Of a stretch of DNA of 64,000 bases, positions 51,669 through 61,406 are shown in pieces. Each line of letters begins with the position of its first letter. The first letter of the stretch is position 1. The stretch spans positions 1,178,001 to 1,242,000 of the forward strand of contig WBMV01006646.1 in NCBI GenBank assembly GCA_013396655.1, in the 5' to 3' direction. The translations under genes were made by a program, and so were the position numbers. This stretch comes from Campylorhamphus procurvoides. Its lineage: Eukaryota > Chordata > Aves > Passeriformes > Dendrocolaptidae. Under the pieces are notes generated by a model. The model was not told where the DNA came from, did not search any database, and saw only the letters and a program-made list of their open reading frames with translations.

Positions 51669-54600
51669 ATGAAAAGTTTAAGTCCATACACATTTATGGG
51701 AGAAATTACAACAATATAAAAGTGTTTATTTTCAAAATTTTCTATGAAAGGAGTAACTTCAAAAGCATAATATAACTCCTCCATAAAAGCTGCCTTACAG
51801 GAACACAAATACAAAATCCTTTTCACATTGTTTGGGAAGATACTTCTTTTTACTTAATAAAAATATAAAGTACAGTATTTACCACATTGTGACAATTCTG
51901 ACAAAACTGAGTTCTTAAGGAGTGGAAGATGGGAGATTCATGCAGCCCTTCTATCATGATATATGTTTTCTTCTCTTGGCCACCAGGGCTTCATGTTTTC
52001 AGACAACATTTGTTTTGGTGGGATATTGGTAAAGAAAAAAAAATCATTGTTTAGGTGATGAGTTCACAAAAATCCTGGGTAGTATAAATCATATCACTCA
52101 AAACAAGTTGCCAGAGAAAAGAAGGACATTCTAGAGGCTAACAAATGCAAAACAGCCAAAAAAACTTCTACAGGAACTGCATTTTCAACAAAATGTGTAT
52201 ATTTAACTTCAAATATATCCTTCATTGCAAAATAGAGCCACCTTTAGTCAAACATCTTGGCTAAAAACACATCAGAAAGTCATCCTTCATCCTTCCTCAG
52301 ACAGAATTCAGATAAAATATTCATACATACAAGTATAAAGCTAGTATAAATAAAAAATTTACACAGCAATAAATACCATCTAGTCTTAAAAAGTAATCCA
52401 ACCTTGGGATTTGACAGCTGCACGTTGAAAATACCCACGTGATGATTTCACATTTACAGAAGCTGCTTTTTCAGGACAGTTCAGTTCAGTGTTCTCTCCT
52501 TTCCCTCCTCTTCACATGTGATCCCTACCTCATTCCCAACTCTTCACACTTCCTTTCCCTGATTCTGTCTTTGGTCAGCTGTTAAAGGCAGAAAGGAAAA
52601 CCAAGTGCCCTCCCTGAGCCAGATTCTGCTACTGCTGTTTCTCAGCCTGCTCTAGTCATGGCACGTATGGGACAAATGACATGTGGTGCACTGGGGCAGC
52701 CCACTGATTGATTCCATTAGTACAAAGGGCATGGCTCTTCTTCCCAATGCATCATGCAAATAATGTCAGGCAAAGAGCAAAGCTTCCCATTCAAGGTTGA
52801 ATTTTGATCTAAAGCAAGAGAAAGCTTTTATCAGATTCTCACTTAAGTCTCCAGCCAGATCTGTGCCACCTCTCCATTCTCGCTGTGCTCGACCTTGCCT
52901 AGGTGAGAGAGGGATGTAGTGCAGCCCCTGGGAGCAGCCCCTTGCCTGGAGCAGTCTCAGCTGTGTAAGTAGTGAAACATCACCTGCACAGAGGTGTCAA
53001 AGCTCAGGTCACTGTGGGGGTCTTGAGAAATGCCAGGGGCAGACAGCCCACAAGGCACCCAGACAATCACCACCTGGCTGTAAGGCTCCCAGCCTTGCAT
53101 GGGGTGCTTTTCCTTCCTGGTGCTACTCATGCATTTCTCCCAGGAGCTAATGCCCTTCCTTTAGCACACTCTAACCCTGCAGCACTCACTGGTTTGCCCC
53201 TAGAAGAGAAGGTAGACAGGTGACCCCCTTTCCTGCAGTACCTCCACTGCCTGGCTGTACTGTTCAGAGCTGGGACCCAGGGGTTTGGCTGGGGTGCTCC
53301 AGCACTGCCCATCTCAATGCTCCTGTGAAAGCAGTCTGTTTGTCCAGGCTGTAACGTGGGGTTGGCATGTTCCCAGGGACCTTTCCCATCTGGTGCTGAC
53401 CCCAGATGCACTCCCTGTTAACGAGGACTGCAGCAGAGCACTGGCAAGGCTGTACAGTCACATCTACCCACCTCATCTTCTCACCAATGTTTCCCCAAGA
53501 AACAAAATGGTCATGGCCTCTATCATCATTAGCAAGGTATGCTGCTGAATCAAAATCAGAGGATTATTTAATTTGCCATTTAGTCCAATGGCAATGAATC
53601 AGACCTCAAGTTGTCCTTTGATAGGAATCACATGTGAAGAATGCACCTTCCTGCATGAGAAGGACAAGTTCTGTGCCTGTGTCAGAACCAAGACTCTTCC
53701 ACATTTTCCCTGCAGTCATTCTTGGTTTTGACACTCACATGTCCACCTCTGGCAAACCACTAGCAATTGCAGGTGCATGTGTGGGACAGGAGATGAATCC
53801 TAGAATATAAAGTACAGTTCCAGGGAGGATACAAGAAACTAGTTTTCCCTTAAAATTTCTTTCTGTCTTTACCCTTTAAAGAGAGGATCTGATCCTACTC
53901 ATATTAAACCAACACTCCAATTCTCATCAAATACAGTGGTACCAGACCTTTCAGAACAGAGACACAATATACTTAAAGCATCAGGTTGGTCTGATAACAA
54001 GAGAAGGAATGTCAAAATCACACACACAAACAATTTTGGCACAGCAGTTGGTTTCTGCTTTAAAGCAAATGAGGTGATGTGGTCCCAGCTGTAGAACTCT
54101 CTGCAATAGCCCTGTTTTGCAGAGAGGAAAATACTCACAAGATTTTTCCTGAATCCATCCACATAGAAATAATGTAGTCCTGGCTAGCCAAAGTGCCCCT
54201 TTGGCATTAAAGATGCCTACCACAAAAAAGGAGTGCTTAGTGAAACTCTCCTCTCAGTGTTCCCAACACAGGCTGCAGGGAAGATGGAAGATTCCTTTTG
54301 GAGCAACCAGCTCAAAAAGAAGACAATCTTACATTTTTTTTTGTTTACAATACAGACACAAATACACACAAACACAAGCATTGTGCTGCACAAATGTGCT
54401 TCTCCACAGATCCCAGTGCACAGCATGATTATCTCAGTGCTGCAGATGTCTTTCCATACATTATATAGGACATATTGTGTACACAGGTAGGAATCAGGAA
54501 AAAGAAACTTCTATCTTAGAGAGGGGATTGATGCAAGGAGTGGTGTCTCCCTCCCTCTATACTTTGCAAAGGAAATTTCAGAGGCTATCCTGTTCACCAG

Positions 54601-55020
54601 CAAGCAAGGCCATGACTGCTGGTGAACAGTGAGTGTTGGCCTTCATTTCCACACCTGAGAAACACCACTCCTTCCAAAAACTGCACAGACCCTCTCTTGG
54701 CCTCAGGCATCTCTTTTCTCCAAAGATATGGCCAGACATCCTCTTTTGGGGATCTCCAGAGCAATCAAGGATGTGACTGCCCCCAGGTAGGTATGACTGT
54801 TCAGTAGCCGAGCTACAGCATGGCTGGTGAAAGGTGAATGCATCTCAGCCTACTTCAGTGCAAAGCCAGCCAGGCAAGCTGAAGTCACCTCCTGTGGATG
54901 GGTGGGAAGAGATACCTGGCGCATGGCAGCATATCTGACTCCTCTGGTGACGTGCAACATGATCATGTGATTAGAGCTTTAATAACCCATTCCTTTTTTT
55001 GCTAAATTTGTCATCAGAAA

Positions 55021-55380
55021 CACAGGAACATAGGAAATGTCAGATGACATCAGATTGCTGGTGTGGCTCCTAAAACACACAACTGCTTCAAACCAAGTAC
55101 TAGCACCTTGCAATACGAGATATACATTGGTCCAGCTGCTCATGGCTGTGACCAAGGCTTCTGATTTTCAGAGAAGGGCTCTAGCCCTGTAGCCCTGAGT
55201 TTAAACCCTCACCCAAAATGCCACCCAGGGTAATGCTGTCCACTTTCATCAGTCTGATGCTTCTTCACCTTCCTATGTTCTTGGCCTCTATGACTTCTGG
55301 AGGCAAGGAATTCCTCCACTACTTACACAACATCATTGCACTGTACAGTTCATGTCTTTCTAGATTTTAAACTTCAGGAG
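55021..55380 (-). repeat. Ancient CR1-like fragment in beta 3'UTR
   Basis: The plus strand has ACAGGAACATAGGAAATGTCAGATGACATCAGAT at the left. At the right it has TTGGCCTCTATGACTTCTGGAGGCAAGGAATTCC, then TTACACAACATCATTGCACTGTACAGTTCA and CTAGATTTTAAAC. This matches an old CR1 layout (ATAGGAAATGTCAGACTGGATCAGA; GCCTCTACAACATCCTGTGGCAATGAGTTCC). It is oriented with the gene. The middle is strongly diverged. Confidence 0.6.
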
Positions 55381-55747
55381 ACTTGCATGAACCAAAATAA
55401 AGTTAAAAAAGCAGGACCTCTACATAACAAAGGAAATAAAATATTATATAACATATGGTTAGTTTAAATTGGTATCTGCCCCCAGTGCTAAGTAATAAAC
55501 CAATCTGTATAAAAACATATTTTCCTCAAATAGTTACATCTTACTATATAAAAATAGCACTGTGAAAGCAAGCCAATTTGTGCAAGGGGGAAAAAAAAAG
55601 AAAAAGGAAAAAACCCTTTGGAAATGCGTGAAGCGTTGCTTTTGTGCTGCATGGTAACAGTGAAATGTATTCATTCCCTAATACTGGTTATCTGCTCTCT
55701 GGGTCCTACAGTAAGAAATCCTGTAGACGACTTACAACGCTTGCCTC

Positions 55748-55763
55748 TTACATCTTGAACCTC
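55748..55763 (-). CDS. CXCL12: CXCL12 exon 4 (beta), coding part
   Basis: This is the short coding end of the beta isoform. On the minus strand the acceptor ttcttcatcaacag is followed by G, which completes the Lys codon begun by the AA at the end of exon 3. The frame then reads AGG TTC AAG ATG TAA, giving the four-residue RFKM extension that distinguishes CXCL12-beta from alpha. The phase matches exon 3 exactly. The exon lies about 5.6 kb downstream of exon 3 in the transcript direction. The coding part is only 16 nt, so a length-based ORF search misses it. Acceptor, phase, peptide and gene order agree, so chance is unlikely. The beta form is reported in mammals to be more protease-resistant because of the extra residues; that is family knowledge, not shown here. 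Confidence 0.93.
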
Positions 55764-57589
55764 CTGTTGATGAAGAACAGAGTGAAACACTATTAAGGTT
55801 TATTTCAGTTGCAAGAGCTTTGATATCAGGCCTAGTCAAACAGTAAATCTGTGCCTTGACTAACCCAAAGGCATTTCTTTTGTAGCCCCTCCAACCAGTA
55901 TATTGAACATTATAGGAGTAGTTCTCCACAAGGAGCTACTGGGACCCAACAGGGCAAACCCAGCAATGGGTGTTATTTTGGGCAGGTTGTGATCATCACA
56001 AGTTAGTAAGGTGTTCAGAACTAACACAGGAGGAAGGCTGGCTAGAAAGCTTATTCTGGACTTGAAAACCAGAGCAGAGAATTATCAGTGGGCAAAGAAA
56101 CTCAGCAAAAAAAAAAACAGCAGGGAAAGGAGAGATTAATCATTTGTGTGCAGCCCCGGTAGAGGAGCAAGTGGCAGTGGGAATGCTTCCTGTACCTGCC
56201 CCTACCCCACAAGTTTTATGGAGATCACAGATTGCAGCTCCAGAGTGTGCCAGGTCTCTGTGAGGATGGAGAACCACAGAGGGCAGCCCATGTTCTAATG
56301 TTCTACTCTTGTTGGTGTTTGGCTTCCACCATGAAGTGGCTGGAGAGCAGAGGCACTCAGTGTGCTGCCCATCCAGGAGTCATTCCCGTGGCGTCCCTGC
56401 CCTGGGACCTCACCTGCTGTGACCAGCTGGGGAGCACATCAGAGCTTGTGGTGACCAGCTGCACAGTGAAGGTGGGGTGGCAGGGAGGGCAGGCAGCCAC
56501 ATGCTGCGCAGTAAATGTGTGAGACCTGAAGTGCTCAGGTAGGGAGCTCAGGATGGGATGCAGACACATTGACTTTCCCAGTCTCAGTGTGAGCATGGTA
56601 CCCAGGACAGTGTGGGTTAGGCATCACAGCAAAGTGCAAGTGTCTTGTGTATATGGTTCACTCAGAACAAGGAGCCAGATCGTGCTGGTGGCCTCCAGGT
56701 TTTGTCTGAAGTGACCCCTACTCCTCCTCCAGGCTGATCAACCTTTTGCAATCTAGATGAGGTCACTTAGGCAGAGTTACAAGTGTCAGAGTGTAAACAC
56801 CAGGTATTCAAAAGCTCTGATGTCCCAGTATGTTTTGTCAAACATCCCTTTCAATGCCTGCTGGACAACCAAGTCTGTGTGACCATAGCCAGAGACAGTT
56901 GTGGCTACTCCAAGTAAAAGCAGTCTCAGAAAACTCATCCAAGCAACAAAGAGGATGACTAAGCCATAAGGCAAATTTTCCTCTCTGAAGATACCTTTTC
57001 CAATATGCCACAGCAGTGACCCTACTTCTCTTAGTGCAGAAAGGCAGGACAAGCCACTCTGGTGAGATTAAAAAACAACTGGGACATCCAGAGCATTGGC
57101 ATGTACACCACCATTGTCTGGGACTTGCCTAGCATCTCCCATAGGAAAGGCATCAACCAGTCACCCATGCACCAAATCATGTTGTCACCACACGGTGCTG
57201 CATTTGTCATTAAAAAGCACCAGTGGCAAATTCACAGCTGTTATTTATATTTTAACTCTGTCAGTTTGATATTGGAGCTAAAAGAAATAGAGCTCCCAAA
57301 ACTTTATCCTGTTTTTGACTTTGACTTTTCAGGGTTCTTTTGGCCTCTTTGTGTGTCCATTTTCCATTTGTAAAATGGGAAAATTTTCCCACATCTGTTG
57401 TAGCTAAACTTTCCCTCCATTTTAAGAGTTTTATCTATATAATATTCCTTTGCAGGAAGGGTAGAGATGTTATTCTCAAAAAATATGAGGGAAATGGAGG
57501 TATGGAAAGGCTAATATATTTGCCCAAGGACCTATAAGATGGTCAGTGGAAGAGCAGGGACTTGAACCTGAGGTATCCCAGCTCAGAAA
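55764..57589 (-). other. CXCL12: Sequence between gamma-like and beta exons
   Basis: This is intronic for the beta form, and possibly 3'UTR of a gamma-like transcript if that transcript reads through to the beta poly(A) site, as I recall for mammalian gamma. It contains the MIR relic at about 57,465-57,620. A GC-richer stretch at 56,150-56,620 has no recognised homology. An A-run lies at 56,107-56,118. Confidence 0.55.
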
Positions 57590-57620
57590 CTAATGCCTCC
57601 TACCATTCTTTCTCCCTGGA
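57465..57620 (-). repeat. MIR SINE relic
   Basis: The plus strand reads the reverse complement of MIR: a degenerate GAGG-AAATGGAGG-TATGGAAAGGCTAA, then TTGCCCAAGGAC, AAGTGG-like TCAGTGGAAGAGC, AGGGACTTGAACCTGAGG, and ATGCTC-like ATGCCTCCTACCATTC. These follow the order of the MIR core (GCCCAAGGTCAC, AGAGCCGGGATTCGAACCC). The element is therefore in the same orientation as CXCL12. Its 5' part overlaps the 3' end of the candidate gamma-like exon. Confidence 0.8.
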
Positions 57621-57701
57621 GACTTTTGTGATGTTGCACGGGAAGGGCAGAGTGGGCCCCGTTTCTTCTGTTGCTTTTTTTTATGAGTGCGATGACGTGG
57701 T
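57590..57701 (-). CDS. CXCL12: Candidate CXCL12 gamma-like alternative exon
   Basis: In mammals CXCL12-gamma carries a roughly 30-residue, very basic C-terminal tail from an exon between the alpha end and the beta exon; it increases binding to heparan sulfate. Here, in the same interval, a strong acceptor (about 20 nt of T-rich tract ending taatttag, AG at 57,703-57,702) precedes a sequence that continues the exon 3 frame. AA plus A gives Lys, then PRHRTHKKKQQKKRGP and a further 20 residues to TAG at 57,592-57,590. The tail is about 36 residues, about 14 of them Lys or Arg. KKKQQKKR closely resembles KKKRQKKR of the human gamma tail as I remember it. The first half of the human tail is not matched, and the last residues fall in a MIR relic. 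Position, phase, acceptor and motif support it; no transcript evidence is available, and A-rich sequence can give lysine runs by chance. Confidence 0.55.
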
Positions 57702-59044
57702 CTAAATTAAAAGAAAAATACAAAAAAGACCGCCATAAATTATCCACATACAAAGGCCTTACTCACATTTATCCTATGGTCTCTTCATATATTGCTGGCA
57801 GGGTGCAAATGATGGTAACATCCCCTTTCATATACCCTCTGCCTCAGAGTAATGCTAGGCAAATGCAAGTGTCCTGGTGACAGGACATTTGAAAACACTG
57901 AGGCCAGAACAACTCTTTTACCCGAAGTGTCAAAACCTCCCCAGATGCATGCCAGAACTTGTCAGCCAGGGGCTTCACATCCACATGGTTACCACTGAGG
58001 TATAATGAAAGCAGGGAGGGGCTGGATTTCTGGCTTCCCACTCAGCATTGCTTCTATGAGCAGCAAGACCCAGTGGTTGCTCTAAGGGGATTTGTGGGCA
58101 TTTGGTGCCTTAAAACACCGCTGTAAAGACAGTCATCTACACTGTCCCCCTCCATGTGGCGCCTTCACCCAGCACATGCTTGGGGAAGCTCTGGGAGGTT
58201 TTTGTTCTGGCATCTTGGACTTCAACTCATTAATGAATGAGGTCAGAAATTAGGAAGAGCTGCCATGCTGGGTGGGGTTTACAAACCCAATGTAGGAAGG
58301 CAGCAGCAGGGCTTGACTACCAACACAGCCAGCCCCTAGACACCGAGAGTTTCCTTTCCCCCAGCAAAGGCCTTTCCCATGTGACTTTGTTATCTTCTCC
58401 AGATCCATCAGCTCTCTCCTCTGCACCTGTAGTAGCTGCTGAGTTTAATGGACTCCAGCATCTCAGGCTGAGGGAAGTTCTACAGCGGGACTATATTAAC
58501 ATGACAGCAGACAAGATGACCTCTGTTTATTTAGGGCTATGTTAACTCTGTAAGGTCCTATTTCATATATCCTTTTACAAAGGGAAAAAGAAAAGGGAGT
58601 CAATGTATTGTAAATGATGACTAGGATTGCCTGGAAGTGATGGAGGATTTGTTAGCTATTTCAAGGAAGGACTGATTTGCCCCTTGTCTATAAAATGGAT
58701 GAATGTTGAATGATGTTGGCCACAGCAGCTGCACAATGATTTTTAAAGCCAGTTAAGGAATTTGAATTCCTGACAGCCTGAATGTATTTTACTGATGTCT
58801 CATAAGTGTGTATATTAATGGAGATGTGATGAATATAAAGCAATAATAAAGGCTAAGCAGAATTCATGAGCAAAATAACTCCCTACCAAAAAACCATCTC
58901 TGGTTCCGCAATTAACTGTACTGAACTACTTTTCCTTGCCCTTAGCTTCATCTTAAAACACCGAAGATATTCTCATACTGAAATACTGGTATAGATTAAG
59001 ATGTCTTCACAGTTTGGATCCTACTTAAGCAATTACAAGAGCCC
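57702..59044 (-). other. CXCL12: Intronic sequence between alpha 3' end and gamma-like exon
   Basis: About 1.3 kb that would be intronic for beta and gamma-like transcripts. I recognise no repeat or exon. There is a purine run near 58,580-58,600 and AT-rich sequence at 58,780-58,900. The last 25 bases before 57,702 (minus strand) form a T-rich splice acceptor tract. Confidence 0.6.
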
Positions 59045-59064
59045 TTTCTACAAAATGTATTGAT

Positions 59065-59070
59065 TTTATT
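59065..59070 (-). terminator. CXCL12: Polyadenylation signal, CXCL12-alpha
   Basis: AATAAA on the minus strand (context GGAATAAAATC), at the end of the block that resembles the human alpha 3'UTR. Human has a matching signal after GGGAATTTATTT in the same place, as I remember it. Cleavage is expected about 10-30 nt further, near 59,035-59,055. An additional AATAAA lies at 59,129-59,134 within GCAATAAAATG, also shared with human. Confidence 0.75.
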
Positions 59071-59155
59071 CCAGAAAAATAAATTCCCATGTACAATTGG
59101 GTTTCCATAACATGAAACAATTAGCCATTTTATTGCTAGTGCATATAGAGTAATG

Positions 59156-59162
59156 TCACATT
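59156..59162 (-). promoter_or_regulatory. CXCL12: miR-23 seed match in alpha 3'UTR
   Basis: The minus strand reads AATGTGA, the 7-mer target of the miR-23a/b seed, inside a stretch (AAATGTGACATTA) that I also remember in the human alpha 3'UTR. CXCL12 has been reported as a miR-23a target in mammals. The site sits about 90 nt upstream of the inferred alpha poly(A) signal. Function in this species is inferred. Confidence 0.5.
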
Positions 59163-59570
59163 TCATACAATTTTGGTACAAGTGAAAAAATATAATATAT
59201 GGCTGATTGAAACTGATAGCTACATTAACATTTATAGATCTATATAGATTCATTTTACAAGCTGTTAGTAGTTTAGAGGGATATCGGTGTTTTAAACTAC
59301 CAACATTCATATGGCTCCAATTCAAATATATGAATTGTTTGATGCGCTATAAATATATCCCAAAGTACATTTCATTGAAGAAGTCAAAGCTGTGCACTAA
59401 AATATATCAAAAACATGCCTTGTGAAAATGCTACAGACAGAGCCCTGTCTGTGGAGCATGAAAATGCCACTGGTGCTAGCATTACTAGTTGGAAAATGAA
59501 AACAATGCAATGATTACAGGATTAGGTGATGGAGATATATGTTTTCTGTCATCTTATTTCATAGAGTTGG

Positions 59571-59674
59571 GACCAAATTCTCTTTTGTTACTCAATGTAA
59601 ACCAGGATGAAATACACCAAATTAGCAGAACTGCTTTTGTATCAGCATTAGGTAAACAAAACCCAGAATCTGGC
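59571..59674. mobile_element. Palindromic non-autonomous element in alpha 3'UTR
   Basis: GACCAAATTCTCTTTTGTTAC at the left is mirrored by GTAAACAAAACCCAGAATCTGG at the right, forming imperfect inverted repeats about 104 bp apart end to end. The middle (ACTCAATGTAAACCAGGATGA) resembles the GTGTAAATCCGGAGTAA core of a palindromic repeat common in turtle, crocodile and bird genomes that starts with GGCCAAATTCT. I do not recall its database name with certainty; a MITE-like DNA transposon is the likely class. Confidence 0.6.
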
Positions 59675-61315
59675 TGGAGATCAGGCAGACTCACTGGTTT
59701 TAGTAGAGCTGGCCCCAGATCTTCACTAGTGGAAGTGAGAGCAGAATGTGTTCCAGCTGAGTTTTTCCCCTAAGTCAGACAGGCACATAATCACATTTGC
59801 CCAACCCTACAAGTTTTTAAAGTGCCTTTTAAGTTTCAGGTTGGGGATGACAGCAAACAGAAACTTATGCAGGAGCTTGAGGACTTTCCCAGTTTTTAAA
59901 ACAGTAGCTCAGGTGCCTAGGATAGTCATCATGAGCCACATCCATCCTGCTCTTAGGTTCAATTGTGCCTAAATCCAAAGCCATCCTGGCAGCATTAACC
60001 TGGGTTACCTCCACAGAGAATTTGTCCAAAGGACAAAAGAGCTGAGTGCTGGCAGCAAAGAAGGCACTGAGCATCGGATGAGATGGGAAGAGCTGTCAGG
60101 GCTGGAATCACAGTCAGTTTGTTAGCTGGCTTCGTTCCTTCTTCCTCCTCACTCTTGGCCCCAACAGTGGTCCCAAAAGGGACATATAGAGGAATCTCTC
60201 TACTTCTGATAGCATTTCCCCCCTTGCTTATTGTAAAAACACAGGGTGATGAAGAATTTTTATTTTTTTTAACTCCACCCTTTGTTTGGCAGATGAATTT
60301 ACAAAGCAAACAATGAGGGACACTCAGCTACCTGTGCCACCTCACATCTGCTCTGGGATCACACCTTCCCCAGTAATGCATTGGCTTTGCAAATTACTGG
60401 ATTCCAGCCCTGCCTTTACCCTACAGATGCTGGGGGTACAAGGTACAGGGTACAGGGTTACAGCACAGTTACTGAGAGGTGGTAATGTGGTGGGCAAGGG
60501 TATGAGGGATACTGAGTGCACAGGTAGGTTTGCTGGCCAAAATGTTGCTGCTGGATCAACAGCAGCCCTGCTAGATCAAGAGCAAAGAAATGTTTTGTAC
60601 CACCACTTGCCTCATCTTCCAATCCTGGAAGGCTGGAGCCCTCCCCTGCAGCTCAGCACAGAGATCTGCTCTGTGCTGCTCTTTCTCAATATAAAATTGA
60701 ACAGAGATGGGCTGAGTCCATGTAGCAGTGATCAATCACTTTCAAGAGGAACAAAAACAGATTTAAAAAGTCTGAATTTGCCAAGTTTGGCTGGTTTTCC
60801 TCTGGCCTTGTGGGAAAGCCTTATTCAAGGCAGCACATCTCCCCTTGACCAGCATTAATAGCACTCCACACTGGCCAGCAGAGAAAGTTTTTCGTGCCCT
60901 AGGCCTCAGCTGCCTGTGCAAGCAGACTCCCGGTATTACATGAAGAAGGGACTTCAAAGACACTGGAACGATATAGATTCTGAAGTAATTGTAGTTTGGC
61001 TTGGGGAGGAAGGGGGCATAAAGGAAGCATTTTCCTTGGGAGAACGGCTTTTTTTAAAAAAGAGGATGAGTTCAGGACCCTGGAACATATTCATTGGGAT
61101 AGAGATTTTGCCTCAAACCCTGACAAAATTCTTAGTTTAACATCTAGGATATACTAGAAGCTGTTGTTTTAATACAAATTAGGTCAACTCCAAACCCTTC
61201 TTCAAAACAGTATCTGATTCCACAAGTACTTTGTCCACATGGTAAAAGCCAGCCCTTAATGTTCTACCCTTTAATAACTCAGGATGTTAGCTGTTAAGTC
61301 CATTTGTGTCTTGCC

Positions 61316-61406
61316 TTACTTGTTTAAAGCCTTCTCCAGATATTCCTGGATCCACTTTAACTTGGGATCAACGCACACTTGCTTGCTGTTGTTCTTGAGC
61401 CTTGCA
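61316..61406 (-). CDS. CXCL12: CXCL12 exon 3, coding part (alpha form, with stop)
   Basis: This exon encodes the C-terminal part of CXCL12/SDF-1, the secreted chemokine that binds CXCR4 and ACKR3 and guides migration of haematopoietic, germ and neural cells. On the minus strand a pyrimidine-rich acceptor ending ttggcag precedes the exon. The first base T completes a valine codon, then the frame reads [24 protein letters not shown] and ALNK, followed by TAA at 61,318-61,316. This corresponds to mature residues 40-68 of the human protein. It includes the fourth conserved cysteine (Cys50), Arg41 of the heparin-binding surface, and the C-terminal amphipathic helix. The spliced exon ends at 61,320 with donor AA|GTAAGG and is 87 nt, which I recall as the human exon 3 length. 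Ser46-Lys47 and Val51 differ from human. Identification is from the translated sequence and very secure; expression is inferred. Confidence 0.97.

Larger units (their letters stand above)
51645..55747 (-). other. CXCL12: CXCL12-beta 3'UTR
   Basis: About 4.1 kb follows the beta stop codon on the minus strand. Its end is supported by similarity to the human beta 3'UTR end as I remember it. AAATGTGTATGGACTTA followed by TTTTCATAATAAAAATG corresponds to human AAATGTATATGCACTTA followed by TTTTCCTAATAAAGTTC. AAATACTGTACTTTATAT near 51,862-51,880 corresponds to GAATACTGTATTTTGTAT. The middle portion has no clear match and carries an old CR1-like fragment at 55,021-55,380. ATTAAA-type signals near 53,568 and 54,970 could give shorter forms. 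No other gene was recognised inside this interval. Confidence 0.75.
59045..61315 (-). other. CXCL12: CXCL12-alpha 3'UTR
   Basis: About 2.27 kb follows the alpha stop codon on the minus strand. The distal 300 bases (about 59,060-59,360) resemble the end of the human CXCL12-alpha 3'UTR as I remember it. Shared stretches include the segment around ATTCATATATTTGAA, the GGAGCCATATGAATGT run, TTTTTTCACTTGTAC, AAATTGTAT, AATGTGACATTA, TGCACTAGCAATAAAATG and CTAATTGTTTCATG. This degree of match over such evolutionary distance implies selection on the RNA. Upstream parts are less recognisable. They include a palindromic element at 59,571-59,674, a GGTACA-like short tandem repeat near 60,433-60,461, and a T-run near 60,257-60,270 that contains a possible extra AATAAA on the minus strand. 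Exact ends are inferred from poly(A) signals. Confidence 0.85.

Noticed and set aside
57350..57390. Second MIR fragment (CCATTTGTAAAATGGGAAAAT)
   Set aside because: It resembles the MIR phrase CATCTGTAAAATGGGGA, but the match is too short and in the opposite orientation to the nearby MIR; it could be a separate small relic.
59995..60309. Minus-strand open frame with Glu-rich and Lys-rich runs as a gamma exon
   Set aside because: It lies inside the alpha 3'UTR, lacks a good acceptor in the right phase, and does not resemble the gamma tail; the 57,590-57,701 candidate is better on every point.
60286..60858. 190-codon plus-strand open frame
   Set aside because: It is antisense to the CXCL12-alpha 3'UTR, has no recognisable domain or splice context, and fits chance expectation for a repeat-poor GC-richer stretch.
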